Assembly: GCF_017876795.1 (NCBI RefSeq)
Contig: NZ_JAGIOR010000002.1
Location: 806,001 to 870,000 of the forward strand
Direction: 5' to 3'
DNA: 64,000 bases
Source of the DNA: Rhizobium leguminosarum
GTDB taxonomy: Bacteria > Pseudomonadota > Alphaproteobacteria > Rhizobiales > Rhizobiaceae
Position 1 is the stretch's first letter. Each line of letters opens with the position of its first letter. This document shows, one piece after another, positions 24,146-33,826 of this stretch. The position numbers were made by a program, and so were the translations under genes. The notes beneath the pieces were generated by a model. The model made no database searches and was not told the DNA's origin. It worked only from the letters and a program-made list of their open reading frames with translations.

Positions 24146-24328
24146 TCATTCAACTGGTTGCTTGTCGACGACATAGCCCCGCATTTCTGCAGCTAGTAGC
24201 ACAACGCGCGAGTATGCGAAGCCGAGAATGTCGCCTAATGAACGCATGAAGGGGCTGCGCCCCTTGTGCTGGCGAAGTTGGATTGCAGTCGTACATCCCA
24301 TAAGCGGTGCAATGTACGCCTTATCCAT
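24146..24328 (-). CDS. Possible small protein upstream of the DUF2026 gene
   Basis: The 60-residue open frame from ATG 24328 (begins MDKAYIAPLMGCTTAIQL) ends 16 bases before the DUF2026 start, an operon-like spacing. It has a hydrophobic middle (DILGFAYSRVVLLAAEM). No family is recognised and the ribosome site is weak. It may be spurious. Confidence 0.3.
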   Translation of the reverse strand: MDKAYIAPLMGCTTAIQLRQHKGRSPFMRSLGDILGFAYSRVVLLAAEMRGYVVDKQPVE

Positions 24329-24384
24329 GGGCGTTCCCAATGAGATGCTTTTTGCTTGGCGAATTGGCTCAACTCCAGATAAGA

Positions 24385-24403
24385 GCCCTCTTTTTGAGAG
24401 GGC
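24385..24403 (+). promoter_or_regulatory. Hairpin that sequesters the ribosome site of the 24407 gene
   Basis: GCCCTCT pairs perfectly with AGAGGGC over TTTTG. The right arm is the Shine-Dalgarno sequence, and the ATG follows three bases later. Opening this stem would be required for translation. Confidence 0.5.
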
Positions 24404-24406
24404 AAC

Positions 24407-24817
24407 ATGCGGAAATTATTATTGATTCTATTCAGCTCGGTCATCGTCGCGGGAACAGCACACGCTCAAGCGAGAGTTCAGGCCACCCACAGCAATCACT
24501 TGATTGAGAGCTATCGCGCCTATATCGGCAACGCTGATCTTTACAATTCAAATGGGGCGAGACTTACCCAGCCGTGGCAGATCATCCGACAAGACAGGGC
24601 GAATTTCCATCAGTACCGTGTGCGCGATCCTGACGATCAGTCAGACTCGTTCTTTGCCGATCCAGTAAATCGCCAAGCTATGGAACAGATGCTTCGGAAC
24701 GGAACGATGACGCGAGAGGCCGCCAATATGATCGTGCGTGGCAGCGTATGGATTGACGTAGATATCTACGGTGGCCAAGGAACCGGTCGATGGATCGACG
24801 TTACTGTATCTGATTGA
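24407..24817 (+). CDS. Small secreted protein, function unknown
   Basis: The 136-residue product has a clear Sec signal peptide (MRKLLLILFSSVIVAGTAHA, cleavage after about residue 20). The mature part of about 115 residues has no cysteines and no known domain. It contains an acidic, polar middle (RVRDPDDQSDSFF) and a C-terminus ending GRWIDVTVSD. It is probably periplasmic. The Shine-Dalgarno sequence is inside a 7-bp hairpin. It is convergent with the L,D-transpeptidase gene, and a 14-bp palindrome lies between them. Confidence 0.7.
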   Translation: MRKLLLILFSSVIVAGTAHAQARVQATHSNHLIESYRAYIGNADLYNSNGARLTQPWQIIRQDRANFHQYRVRDPDDQSDSFFADPVNRQAMEQMLRNGTMTREAANMIVRGSVWIDVDIYGGQGTGRWIDVTVSD

Positions 24818-24850
24818 TATTTCCCGCAGCGGATAGCGGCCGACGCATGG

Positions 24851-24883
24851 CCATATTTTGCAGCCACTTGCTGCAAAATATGG
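24851..24883. terminator. Perfect 14-bp stem-loop between convergent genes
   Basis: CCATATTTTGCAGC, CACTT, then the exact complement. It lies 34 bases after the stop of the secreted-protein gene and about 105 bases after that of the convergent gene. There is no T-run after the stem, so a bidirectional 3'-end structure is the best reading. Confidence 0.5.
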
Positions 24884-24988
24884 GGCATTGCCTGGGGCAC
24901 CTCGGATATCATTGTTATGGTTCTGGAAGGCTTGCTCTAAAACGTTCACCCTCGGCTGGCGAGGAACCTGCGACCGCACCCGATCAGA

Positions 24989-25600
24989 TTACCGCTGGAC
25001 GATCACTCGGGTCCCCGGCTGGACCATATCGTAAAGTTCCTCGACGTCCTCGCGGTACATCCGAAAGCAACCGCTCGACGCATTGGTTCCGATGGAGGCG
25101 GGGTCGTTGGTGCCGTGGATGCGGAGCAGCCCGTCGGCCAGGTAGATCGCGCGGGTTCCAAGCGGATTGGCAGGGCCAGCCTTCACGACCGCCGGAAGCC
25201 TTGGGTTCTTCTGCCGCATGCTCGCCGTTGGCCGCCATTCGGGATGCAGTCGCTTCGACACCACCCGGGTTGATCCGTACCATTGCTTGCCTTCGCGGCC
25301 GACGGCGATTGGGTAGGCGAACTGCTCACCCGATGACGTCATGTAAATAAGGGTGTGCTCACGCGTGGCGATCACGATGGTTCCCCTTGCGCTTCGTGTT
25401 GAGGGTTCTCTGCGATCATACAGGGGTTGCTGATAGCGAGGGGCGGGGTTGTAATACGGCGGAGGTGGATACGGGCTGTACGGGTCATCATAGTCGTAGC
25501 CTCCGTATTCGTCGTATCCATCATACGGTTCATAAACTTGGGCGTGAGCTTGAACCACCGTTAGCAAAACGGCCACAGCAAGAAGAGCCAGCAATCTCAT
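24989..25600 (-). CDS. Secreted L,D-transpeptidase (YkuD domain)
   Basis: YkuD enzymes cross-link peptidoglycan stem peptides or attach proteins to them in the periplasm. The 203-residue product has a signal peptide (1-20, ending QAHA), a Tyr/Pro/Asp-rich linker (22-62) and a YkuD domain (about 73-202). The catalytic motif is complete: His162 in IHGTNDP and Cys178 in SSGCFRMY, followed by the Arg. The Tyr/Pro-rich linker is typical of rhizobial members. It is a single gene convergent with the small secreted protein. Confidence 0.93.
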   Translation of the reverse strand: MRLLALLAVAVLLTVVQAHAQVYEPYDGYDEYGGYDYDDPYSPYPPPPYYNPAPRYQQPLYDRREPSTRSARGTIVIATREHTLIYMTSSGEQFAYPIAVGREGKQWYGSTRVVSKRLHPEWRPTASMRQKNPRLPAVVKAGPANPLGTRAIYLADGLLRIHGTNDPASIGTNASSGCFRMYREDVEELYDMVQPGTRVIVQR

Positions 25601-25703
25601 TTTTCGCCATCCGCTTGTATCTCAAGCATGAATGGATCGAATTCTGTGGCGGCACTATGACCATTGCCCATTTGAGGTGACCTGCCATTGTCAGCGACGG
25701 TCT

Positions 25704-27266
25704 TCACCCCGGCACCGGCCGTCTGGCGAAGGGCACGCAGACGAGGGCGCAGCCGGTGAGGACGGCGACAACCATCCAGGCTTCGTTGATGGCCTGAACG
25801 CTGGCCGCGGTCTGGACCAAGGGATCGAGCAGCGCCGTGGTCTCCGAATCGAAGCTGCCGCTATGGCCCGATATGGCCGGAAGGGGTGCGCCGACGAAGG
25901 TCGCAGCCTCGATGTCGCCGGCTTGAAGACGGGCCCAGAGGCTTTGGCCCAGCGGTTCCGAGCGGGTGTAGATGATGGTGTCGATCAGCGCGATACCGAT
26001 CGCGCCGCCGAGATTGCGCATCAGATTGAAGAGCCCGCTGGCATCGGGAATGCGGTCGGCCGGGAGCGTGCCGAGCGCCAGCCGCGTCGGCGGCAGCAGG
26101 CAGAACATGATGGCGACGCCGCGCACGATCTGCGGCCAGAACATCGCATCGTAATCCGAACGGGGATCCTGAAAGGCGCTCATGCCGACGCCGACCCCAA
26201 ACAGCGCGAAACCGGCGGCCGACAGCAGCCGCGCATCCAAACGCTTTTCCAGCGCGACCGCGACCGGCGCCGTGACCAGCTGGGCGATGCCGGTAACCAG
26301 CATCGTGATGCCGATTTCGAGAGCGTCATGGCCTCTGACGAAAGCGAGGAAGACCGGCATGAGATAGACCGAGCCGAATAGGCCGATGCCGAGCACGAAG
26401 CTCAGGACCGACCCGACGAGAAAGTTCCGGTCGCCGAAATTGCCGAGATCGACAATCGGCCGGCGCCGACGGAGCGTTCGCGCTGTGAACGCTCCGCCCG
26501 ATACGAAGCAAACCGCCAGCAGGCTGAGCACATAGGTCGAGGCCCAGCCGCTGGTCGGCGCCTCTTTCAGGCTGAGTTCCAGCGTCGTCAGCGCGGTTGC
26601 CATCAGCAGCAGCGACAGGCCGTCGAGATGCCGGAGTTCGGACGGATCGGCCGCCTGTCGCGGCAGGAAGCGCGCCGCCAGGATTGCCGAGGCAATGCCC
26701 GGAAGGATGTTGATCAGGAACAGCCAGTGCCAGGAATAGGTCTCGGTCAGCCATCCGCCGACGATCGGCCCGATCGTGGGCGCCAGCACGGCAAGCACGC
26801 CGGCGATCGTCGTCGCCAGCGCCTGCCGCTCGTTCGGGAAAAGGATGAACACGGCCGAAAACACCGAGGGGATCAGGGTGCCGCCGGAAAAGCCCTGCAG
26901 CACCCGCCAGGCGACCAGCTCGCCGAAGCTGCTGCTGGCCGCACAGCCGGCGGAGGCCGCGACGAACAGGCTGATGGCGGTCACGAACAGCCACCGCATC
27001 GAAAGCAGCCGCGTCAGAAGGCCGGTCAGCGGGATCGCCACCACTTCGGCGATGAGATAGGCCGTCTGTATCCAGCTCATCTGATCCGGATCGATACCCA
27101 GCGCCGACGGGATGGTCGGCAGCGATGTCGCCACCACCTGGACGTCGAGGATCGCCATGAACATGCCGATGCACATGGCCAGGAAGCCGAGCCAGACGAT
27201 GGCGGGCCTTGCATCGGGATGGGCAGGCTCAACTCGTTCCATGCGATGATCCCGCGCGCGCGGCAT
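25704..27266 (-). CDS. MFS drug-type efflux transporter (DHA2, EmrB/QacA family)
   Basis: The 520-residue product has about 14 hydrophobic segments. Motif GMFMAILDVQVVATSLPTI in the first helix, WIQTAYLIAEVVAIPLTG, and PNERQALATTIAGVLAVLAP are characteristic of DHA2 proton antiporters that export lipophilic compounds. No membrane-fusion (EmrA) partner is adjacent. The start is ATG 27266 or 27242. A broken copy of its last 40 codons lies at 23369-23520 in the same orientation. Confidence 0.9.
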   Translation of the reverse strand: MPRARDHRMERVEPAHPDARPAIVWLGFLAMCIGMFMAILDVQVVATSLPTIPSALGIDPDQMSWIQTAYLIAEVVAIPLTGLLTRLLSMRWLFVTAISLFVAASAGCAASSSFGELVAWRVLQGFSGGTLIPSVFSAVFILFPNERQALATTIAGVLAVLAPTIGPIVGGWLTETYSWHWLFLINILPGIASAILAARFLPRQAADPSELRHLDGLSLLLMATALTTLELSLKEAPTSGWASTYVLSLLAVCFVSGGAFTARTLRRRRPIVDLGNFGDRNFLVGSVLSFVLGIGLFGSVYLMPVFLAFVRGHDALEIGITMLVTGIAQLVTAPVAVALEKRLDARLLSAAGFALFGVGVGMSAFQDPRSDYDAMFWPQIVRGVAIMFCLLPPTRLALGTLPADRIPDASGLFNLMRNLGGAIGIALIDTIIYTRSEPLGQSLWARLQAGDIEAATFVGAPLPAISGHSGSFDSETTALLDPLVQTAASVQAINEAWMVVAVLTGCALVCVPFARRPVPG

Positions 27267-27433
27267 TTTCTGCCCCGGTGAGAAGACCGATCATGTTTGC
27301 GTTCGAGACGATCGACATGTCAACCGGCAAACTAGGGCAAAAGCGTCACCAAATGCGATCGAGCCTGACCGGGAAGGCCATGCTCGATCGTGTAATCAAC
27401 GGATTTAGTTTGAGCGTCTTATATGTCTGGCGA

Positions 27434-27566
27434 TTAGCCGCGGAAGAGCGACAGGATATTCTGCGATGACGAATAGGCGATCGATAGCGACTGGATCGCC
27501 AGCTGCTGTTGTGTCTGCAAGGCAGACAGCTTGCTCGATTCCTCTTCCATATCGGCATCGACCAGC
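27434..27566 (-). pseudogene. C-terminal remnant of a flagellin gene
   Basis: The last 43 or so codons before the stop at 27434 read [20 protein letters not shown] and then [18 protein letters not shown], almost the standard rhizobial flagellin D0 C-terminus. No D1 or N-terminal flagellin sequence is found upstream; the remaining open frame to 27892 does not resemble flagellin. It is a dead fragment with no fla or mot genes around it. Confidence 0.85.
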
Positions 27567-27827
27567 CACCTGACGCCCGATATTTTATGCCGGAAGTGAC
27601 GCGAAGCCTCGGCTTGCTCTCGTCGTCCGGCCATATCCCTTAACGAGAGGTCATCTGCCGAGAACCGACCCGACGGTCGCTGCGGAAGATTTGAGATCGG
27701 CAATTGACGCGCCGGCGAAAAATTGGCTATCGATATTAAATCAATTTGATTGACTTCAAATTTCCAATCCGCCCCCGGCCTCTGCGCTGGAATGATCAAG
27801 CCCTGATTTTCAAGAGGAAGAGAGACC

Positions 27828-29849
27828 ATGTCCACACCGCGACCGAAAAACCTGCGGCTCGAAACCCTCTGGAACCCACCCGCGGATGGCAAGGAATTTT
27901 CCTACGTCCTGCGCCTCAAAAACCTCGGCACCGAGCCGCTTTCGAATTTCTCGCTCTGCGTCAGCGGTCCCGGCCGCGTCGATCCGGCCGGCCGCGTCGA
28001 AGGCGCAACGGTCTCGCAGCGGATCTCGAATTTCACCGAATTCCAGCCGCCAGCCAATTTCATACTCGGCGCCGGCGAGACGTGGACGATATCGGTCTAC
28101 GCGCTGAGCCGGGATTTCCGCCACTGGACGGACGGCGCGACGAGCGGCTATCTCGCGCTTTCCGAAGGCAGCACCATCGTGCTCAGCATCGAGCCGACGC
28201 GCTCTTCGGTCAGCAATGCGCCGCTGAAGCGCGGCGCCGAGATCTATCCCGTTCCCGTCAACGCACCCGTTCAGGTGTCGATCATTCCCTGGCCGAACCA
28301 TGTGGCGGTCGCCTCGCGCCGTCCGCTGCCGGCCGGTTTTGCGCCGCAGGCGCAGAGCGGCGAAGGCGAGGCGGCAGCGCAAAACTTTGCAGCGTTGGTC
28401 GAGCATCTCTTCGCCGTCGAAGGCATCGTGCGGACTTCGGCGGAAGGCGCGGTCCCGGTTGCCCTGAACGATGCCGCAGGGTTCGCCCCACAGGCCTATC
28501 GGCTGAGCTTCGAGGGTGAGGCGATCACGATCGAGGCAAGCAGCCGGACCGGCTTTCTCTATGGCCTCGTGACACTCGGCCAGATCTGGCGCGGCGCCAG
28601 GCTGCATCCAGGTGTCTTCCAGTTTCCGGCATCCGGCGAGATCGTCGACGAGCCGGCGATGGGCTGGCGCGGCCTGCATCTCGATGTCGCCCGCCAGTTC
28701 TACGGTGCGGCCGAGGTCAAGAAGCTGCTGGCGGTGCTTGCCTGGAACAAGCTCAACCGCTTCCACTGGCACCTTTCCGACGACGAAGCCTGGCGCGTCG
28801 AGATCGACGCCTATCCCGCCCTGACCGAGATCGGCGCCTGGCGCGGCCACGGCCTTGCCGTACCGCCGCTGCTCGGTTCCAGCCCGGCCCGCACTGGCGG
28901 TTATTACACCAAAGCCTCTATCCGCGAGATCGTCGTTCATGCCAAGAGCTTCGGCATCGAGATCGTGCCGGAGATCGATGTGCCCGGTCACTGCTACGCG
29001 ATGCTGCAGGCGATACCGGAGCTGCGCGATCCGGCCGAGGTCGGCAGCTATTTTTCGGTTCAGGGCTTTCCCGACAACTGCATCAATCCGGCCCGCGAGA
29101 AGACCTACGAGATCGTCGAGACCATCCTTACGGAACTCATCGAGCTCTTTCCGTTCAAGACAATCCATCTCGGCGCCGACGAAGTTCCCCTCGGCGCATG
29201 GTCCGGCTCGCCGGAAGCACTCGAGCGTCTGCGCAATGTCGCCGGCGGCGCGGTTGCCGATGCGCATGCCAAGCGGCTGAACGTCGTGACCAACACCCAC
29301 GGGGCCGACGACATCCACGGTTCGGGTGCGGCCATCCTGCAGGCGGAGTTTCTGAACCGCGTCCAGCGTTTCCTGGCGAGCAAGGGCTGCATCACCGGCG
29401 GCTGGGAAGAGGCTGCGCACGGCGATGTCATCGACAAAGCAAAGAGCTATCTCTGCAGCTGGCGCAATGTCGAGGTCTCGGCCGAACTTGCCGAACGCGG
29501 CTACGACATGGTCGTCTGCCCCGGGCAGGTCTATTACCTCGATATGGCGCTCAGGCCCGACTGGGACGAGCCCGGCGCCAGCTGGGCCGGGACTTCGGAT
29601 GCCGAAAAGCTCTACACCTTCGATCCTATCGGCGGCTGGACTGCGAGCCAGAAACAGAAACTGCTCGGCATCCAGGCCTGCATCTGGTCGGAACCGATGA
29701 CGGACCGCGCCGTTTTCGACCGTCTGGTTTTCCCGCGCCTTTCGGCACTGGCCGAAACCGGCTGGACGAAGCCGTCCTCCAAGTCGTGGGAACGCTTCAA
29801 GGCGCTCGCCGGGCTGATGCCGCTGCTCTACGGGCTGCAGCAGTCGTAA
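27828..29849 (+). CDS. GH20 beta-N-acetylhexosaminidase
   Basis: The 673-residue enzyme removes terminal N-acetylglucosamine or -galactosamine from glycans. Residues 1-150 look like an Ig-like or carbohydrate-binding lobe, 155-290 the GH20b alpha/beta domain, and 300-660 the catalytic TIM barrel. The catalytic pair Asp451-Glu452 is in HLGADEVP, and [14 protein letters not shown] with [12 protein letters not shown] are family motifs. No signal peptide is seen, so the enzyme should act in the cytoplasm on imported oligosaccharides. AGAGGAAGAGAG precedes the ATG. It stands alone, with a flagellin relic upstream on the other strand. Confidence 0.93.
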   Translation: MSTPRPKNLRLETLWNPPADGKEFSYVLRLKNLGTEPLSNFSLCVSGPGRVDPAGRVEGATVSQRISNFTEFQPPANFILGAGETWTISVYALSRDFRHWTDGATSGYLALSEGSTIVLSIEPTRSSVSNAPLKRGAEIYPVPVNAPVQVSIIPWPNHVAVASRRPLPAGFAPQAQSGEGEAAAQNFAALVEHLFAVEGIVRTSAEGAVPVALNDAAGFAPQAYRLSFEGEAITIEASSRTGFLYGLVTLGQIWRGARLHPGVFQFPASGEIVDEPAMGWRGLHLDVARQFYGAAEVKKLLAVLAWNKLNRFHWHLSDDEAWRVEIDAYPALTEIGAWRGHGLAVPPLLGSSPARTGGYYTKASIREIVVHAKSFGIEIVPEIDVPGHCYAMLQAIPELRDPAEVGSYFSVQGFPDNCINPAREKTYEIVETILTELIELFPFKTIHLGADEVPLGAWSGSPEALERLRNVAGGAVADAHAKRLNVVTNTHGADDIHGSGAAILQAEFLNRVQRFLASKGCITGGWEEAAHGDVIDKAKSYLCSWRNVEVSAELAERGYDMVVCPGQVYYLDMALRPDWDEPGASWAGTSDAEKLYTFDPIGGWTASQKQKLLGIQACIWSEPMTDRAVFDRLVFPRLSALAETGWTKPSSKSWERFKALAGLMPLLYGLQQS

Positions 29850-30068
29850 GGCAAGGATTGGGACCGTGATAGAACGTTCCTGGTCGACCGCCGCCGAAGA
29901 CATATGCATCTGTCCATAGGCTCTGAGGAGGTCTGCGAGGTTGGTGGTCGGCCGTTGGGGCACCCGATCGGGTTAGCGTGGTAAGTATTGTGGAATATGC
30001 GAATGTGCGCATAACTTCTGCGGCTGGAGCTGCCAGGCAAGAACGATCGAGGGCTCTGGGAGATCCCA

Positions 30069-31090
30069 ATGGAAACAATCGTCGAGGACGCCGATGCCGG
30101 CGTCGTGTCGCCCGAACTCGTGGTCGATGCCCTGTTTGCATGCCGAAAGACGGCAGCGATCAGGGCGGCCATCGAGCTCGATCTCTTTACTCATATCGGC
30201 GAGGGCAAAACGGCAGAATTGCTGGCGTCGGCAACAAGCGCCTCGGAGCGTGGAGTGCGCATCCTGTGCGACTACCTTGTGGTCAACGGTTTCCTGACAA
30301 AGGACAGCGGACAGTACCGGATGACTCCGGCGACCAGAATGTTCCTCGATCGCAATTCGCCGGCCTATATGGGCTCCGCTATCGAGTTCGTCGCCGCACC
30401 CGAAATACTGGATAATTTTCTGCGCGATCCGGCCGCGGTCGTACGAAACGGCGGTTCGGCCGGGCTTGCGAACATGTCGTCGGACAATCCCGTCTGGTTG
30501 AAGTTTGCGCGCGGCATGGGCTCCTTTACCGGGCTCAGCGCCAAAATACTGGCTGGCGAAATCTCCGGCTGGCCGAGGTCTCCCAAAAAGGTTTTGGACA
30601 TCGCTGCAGGTCCGGGCATTTTCGGGATCGAAATTGCGAAAGCCTTTCCATCAGCGGAGATCGTCGCCGTCGATTGGGCCGCCGTATTGGAGCTGTCGCG
30701 ACAGAATGCGGAAAAAGCCGGCGTGGCTGACAGGTACCGGACGATCGCCGGCAGCGCCTTCGATGTCGATTGGGGCGCGGGTTATGATCTCGTCCTGCTT
30801 CCAAATTTTCTGCACCACTTCGATCTGCCGACATGCGCCCAGCTATTGCGAAAGATCATCGCCGGCCTTGCAGAGGATGGTCGGATCGTTGCGGTCGATT
30901 TCGTGCCGAACGAAGATCACGTGTCGCCGCCTTTTCCGGCAGCGTTCTCCTGGGAGATGCTCGCCAGCACGCCGGCGGGCCAGGCTTATACGCAAATTGA
31001 GCTGACTGAGATGGCAAGACAGGCCGGTCTTGCCGGAGTCACAGTCAAACCGATGCGCCAACTCCTTCAAGTATCATTCTGTTTGAATAG
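30069..31090 (+). CDS. SAM-dependent O-methyltransferase-like protein with a frameshifted C-terminus
   Basis: The N-terminal winged dimerisation domain (residues 10-95) and SAM-binding domain (about 165-340) are those of acetylserotonin/caffeate-type methyltransferases. The SAM motif is VLDIAAGPGIFG, followed by VAVDWAAVL; LLPNFLHHF is the catalytic-His region. In the original frame translation runs on to 31259 over the opposite kinase gene, with unrelated residues after KPMRQ. In the next frame from 31055 the expected ending APTPSSIILFE occurs and stops at 31090. Loss of one base near 31053-31056 explains both, so the present protein has a wrong tail of about 65 residues. Confidence 0.78.
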
Positions 31091-31158
31091 CCGGTCGATT
31101 GTGATCGTCACTACGAAGATGTTGAATCCCGCTGAGCTCAAATATCGGAGGACAGGTC

Positions 31159-32646
31159 CTAAAGAGCCCGCATCAAGTCTTTCGTATTCTCATAGAGTTT
31201 TCGATATACGGCGTGGTGGTCGTCGTAGAGCGCAGAATGCCTACTATCGGCTTCTATGATCGCATCGACGGGGTTGATGATCTCAATGTCCTGCCGTTCA
31301 AAGATGCCGGCACCCAAGCCCGCCAGAAATGCCGAACCCAAAGCAGCGCCAACCGTATGCCGGCGAACCCGCTGTTCGACATTCGCGATGTCGCTGACCG
31401 ATTGTGTCCAGAGCGGATTCTTGACGCCACCTCCCACGGCATAGACGAACTTCCGTGGTTCAATCTCCGCGAATGTATCGAGGTTATGTCTGACAGCGTG
31501 ACCGATACCTTCGATCATCGACCTGTACAGGTCGCCGCGGGAATGTGCCAATGTGAGGCCGAAGAAAACGCCCTTGGCAAGCGGATCATTGATGGGTGTG
31601 CGCTCCCCGCTAAAATACGGCAGGACCAGCAATCCATTTGCGCCGGGAGGCGAAGCCATCGCTTCCTGGGCCATATTGCCAAAGAAGGCATCGTCGTCGG
31701 GCGTCTGTATGATGTTGTCTCGAAACCAGTGCGTCAGCCCGCCTGCCGTGGCAAGACCGCCCATCGTGCTCCACGTACCTGGGAATAGGAAAGGGGCTGC
31801 CCAGCAGCGGTTGTCTATGCTGAGCTCGCGATTGACCTGGATGAAGAACGCAGTCGTACCGTACATGATCATCAGATCGCCGGGAGACTGGACACCGACG
31901 CTCACCGCTTCGCTCGCGCTGTCAATGGTACCCGTTATTACCGGCGTTCCAGCCTTCAGCCCCGTGACCGCCGCAGCCGCATCATTGATCGTTCCGGCAA
32001 TCTCGCTTGTCCATAGGATGTCGGGCAGCCATCCGACAGGGCATATGGGGCTGGTCATTGCGGCATCCCAGCCGTGCGTTGCGAGATCGTAGCATGGCGT
32101 ATAGCAGGAGGCGCCGTAGTGATCGACGACCCATCGGCCGGTCAGCTTGAAAACCAGATAGCTGCTGCATCCGACAATCTTGTGGGTCTTTGCGTAGATC
32201 TCCGGCTCGTTCTTGGCCAGCCAGCGGATTTTCGGCCCCACCGACTGGGTGGTGAGCGCGTTGCCACATTGCTGGAAGATACGCTCTTCTCCGAGTTCGC
32301 CGTTCAGCTCCCCGATTTCCTGGTGAGCACGCGTATCGATGCCGTAGAGAATGGCTGTGCGAAGGGGCTCGTTTTCCTTGCCGATAGGAAGCATGCATGG
32401 GCCGATCCCGCTGCAGGCGACAGCACAGATATCAACCGGATCGATGCCGCTTTGCGCGATCAGCTGCTTGCTGAGATCACAGAAGCCAGCCCACCAATCC
32501 TGTTCGGCATCATGTTCTGCCAAGCCCGGACCCGGCACGCGCATCTCGTGCTTGCGCTGGGCAACGGCGGTGATTCCACCCTTTTCATCCAGCAAGACGC
32601 CCTTGCTGGAATAGCTTCCGATATCGATACCCAGCAGGTAACGCAT
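31159..32646 (-). CDS. FGGY-family carbohydrate kinase
   Basis: The 495-residue sugar kinase has the actin-like ATPase fold. The phosphate-1 motif is LGIDIGSYSSKGVLLDE (about 4-20). Later motifs include GTIDSASEAVSVGV and AVGGGVKNPLWTQSVSDIANV near the C-terminus. The family phosphorylates pentoses, pentuloses or polyols; the closest feel is xylulokinase-like, with an unknown substrate. Its start overlaps the M42 peptidase stop at 32646, so it is the last gene of the operon with the M42, BtpA and DeoR genes. Its 3' end overlaps the run-on tail of the methyltransferase frame. Confidence 0.9.
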   Translation of the reverse strand: MRYLLGIDIGSYSSKGVLLDEKGGITAVAQRKHEMRVPGPGLAEHDAEQDWWAGFCDLSKQLIAQSGIDPVDICAVACSGIGPCMLPIGKENEPLRTAILYGIDTRAHQEIGELNGELGEERIFQQCGNALTTQSVGPKIRWLAKNEPEIYAKTHKIVGCSSYLVFKLTGRWVVDHYGASCYTPCYDLATHGWDAAMTSPICPVGWLPDILWTSEIAGTINDAAAAVTGLKAGTPVITGTIDSASEAVSVGVQSPGDLMIMYGTTAFFIQVNRELSIDNRCWAAPFLFPGTWSTMGGLATAGGLTHWFRDNIIQTPDDDAFFGNMAQEAMASPPGANGLLVLPYFSGERTPINDPLAKGVFFGLTLAHSRGDLYRSMIEGIGHAVRHNLDTFAEIEPRKFVYAVGGGVKNPLWTQSVSDIANVEQRVRRHTVGAALGSAFLAGLGAGIFERQDIEIINPVDAIIEADSRHSALYDDHHAVYRKLYENTKDLMRAL

Positions 32647-33776
32647 CAGGCTCTCCGGCGCGAGAATGAGAATTCGGATGTCATATTGTCCAGCGCGCCA
32701 TGGAGAATGACCACAATGCCTTCCAGGTCGCGTAAATCGCAGACCTCAATTGGAGTATGGGTGTAGCGGGTCGGAAAACCGATATCCATGGACGGAATCC
32801 CGTCACCGACAAGCTGCACGTAGGACGAATCCGTCAGGCAACCAGTGTGCGCGCTTCGCTGTAATGGGATACCGGTTTCGGCGCCGGTTGCCGAAAGGTG
32901 ATTGACAAGAGCCGGGTGTGGCAGCGTGCCGTTCAATGTTCCCCGGCCGTGAAAGCTGTACATGCCGAGCGCTGGGCCGCCGCCAAGCCGAAGATCACCC
33001 CTTTGCAGAAGATCGGGCGTGTCCGAGGCCACCATGATATCGATCGAAATCGCCGCATCCGGCAACAGGCGCTGGGCCGAGACCATCGCGCCGCGAAGAT
33101 TGAATTCTTCCTGCACCGTGAAAACTGCCAGCAGGGTTGCAGGCACCGGTATCTCGACGGCGGACCGGATAAGCTCCATCAGCGCCGCGCAGCCAGCTCT
33201 GTCGTCAAGGGCCGTGCCGCAGATCTTGTGAGGGCCGAACCGTTGGAATTCCGGGCTATAGGTGACCGGTGCGCCAATTTCGATCCCGAGTTCGGCTACT
33301 TCGGCGGCGCTATCGACGCCAAGATCGAGATAGAGCTTGTCGGTGCCGACGACCTGGCTTTTTTCATCCTGCGGCGTGGCGTGGTGGGCTTTGATGCCGA
33401 CAATGCAGGGTATTGTCTCGCCGTGCCTGTTGGTCACGACCATCCTGAGACCAGGCAGCACGCGGTCAGGCACGCCGCCCAGCCGCTCTATTCTCAGATA
33501 GCCGTCGGCCTCGATACGCCGCACGACCAGTCCCATTTGATCGGTATGCGCAAAGATCATTACCCGGGGAGCAGCCGGATCGGTGCCCTTGACTGTCAAG
33601 GTGAGGTTGCCGAGCGCGTCCATGTGATGTTCGATGCGGGGATCGTCGAATTCTGACCGGATGAATGCGCTGACCGGATCCTCATAGCCCGAGAGGCCGG
33701 GAATGAGGCATAGCTTCTCCGTCCAGTCGGCAATTCGTTCCAGCCTGCTGTCTTTCGAACTGTTCATCGTTTCCAT
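32646..33776 (-). CDS. M42-family metallopeptidase (SgcX/FrvX-like)
   Basis: The 376-residue di-metal aminopeptidase-like hydrolase shows ligand segments MIFAHTDQMG, ALDDRAGCAALME and TVQEEFNLRGA, covering the His, Asp and Glu-Glu positions of M42. In enteric bacteria M42 members SgcX and FrvX are found in sugar operons, where the true substrate is unclear. Here it overlaps the FGGY kinase and follows a BtpA/SgcQ gene, repeating that association. There is no signal peptide. The start is ATG 33776, with a second Met three codons later. Confidence 0.88.
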   Translation of the reverse strand: METMNSSKDSRLERIADWTEKLCLIPGLSGYEDPVSAFIRSEFDDPRIEHHMDALGNLTLTVKGTDPAAPRVMIFAHTDQMGLVVRRIEADGYLRIERLGGVPDRVLPGLRMVVTNRHGETIPCIVGIKAHHATPQDEKSQVVGTDKLYLDLGVDSAAEVAELGIEIGAPVTYSPEFQRFGPHKICGTALDDRAGCAALMELIRSAVEIPVPATLLAVFTVQEEFNLRGAMVSAQRLLPDAAISIDIMVASDTPDLLQRGDLRLGGGPALGMYSFHGRGTLNGTLPHPALVNHLSATGAETGIPLQRSAHTGCLTDSSYVQLVGDGIPSMDIGFPTRYTHTPIEVCDLRDLEGIVVILHGALDNMTSEFSFSRRRA

Positions 33777-33826
33777 GGTATATCCGTATATGCGCTTGGC
33801 AAGGAGATGTGGGATTAAAGACCGCG

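Noticed and set aside
27567..27892. Upstream part of the frame containing the flagellin tail
   Set aside because: Does not resemble flagellin and overlaps the GH20 start region; only the last 43 or so codons are a true remnant.
27810..29963. 717-residue open frame on the minus strand
   Set aside because: Fully antisense to the GH20 gene, which has complete catalytic motifs; a product of high GC codon use.
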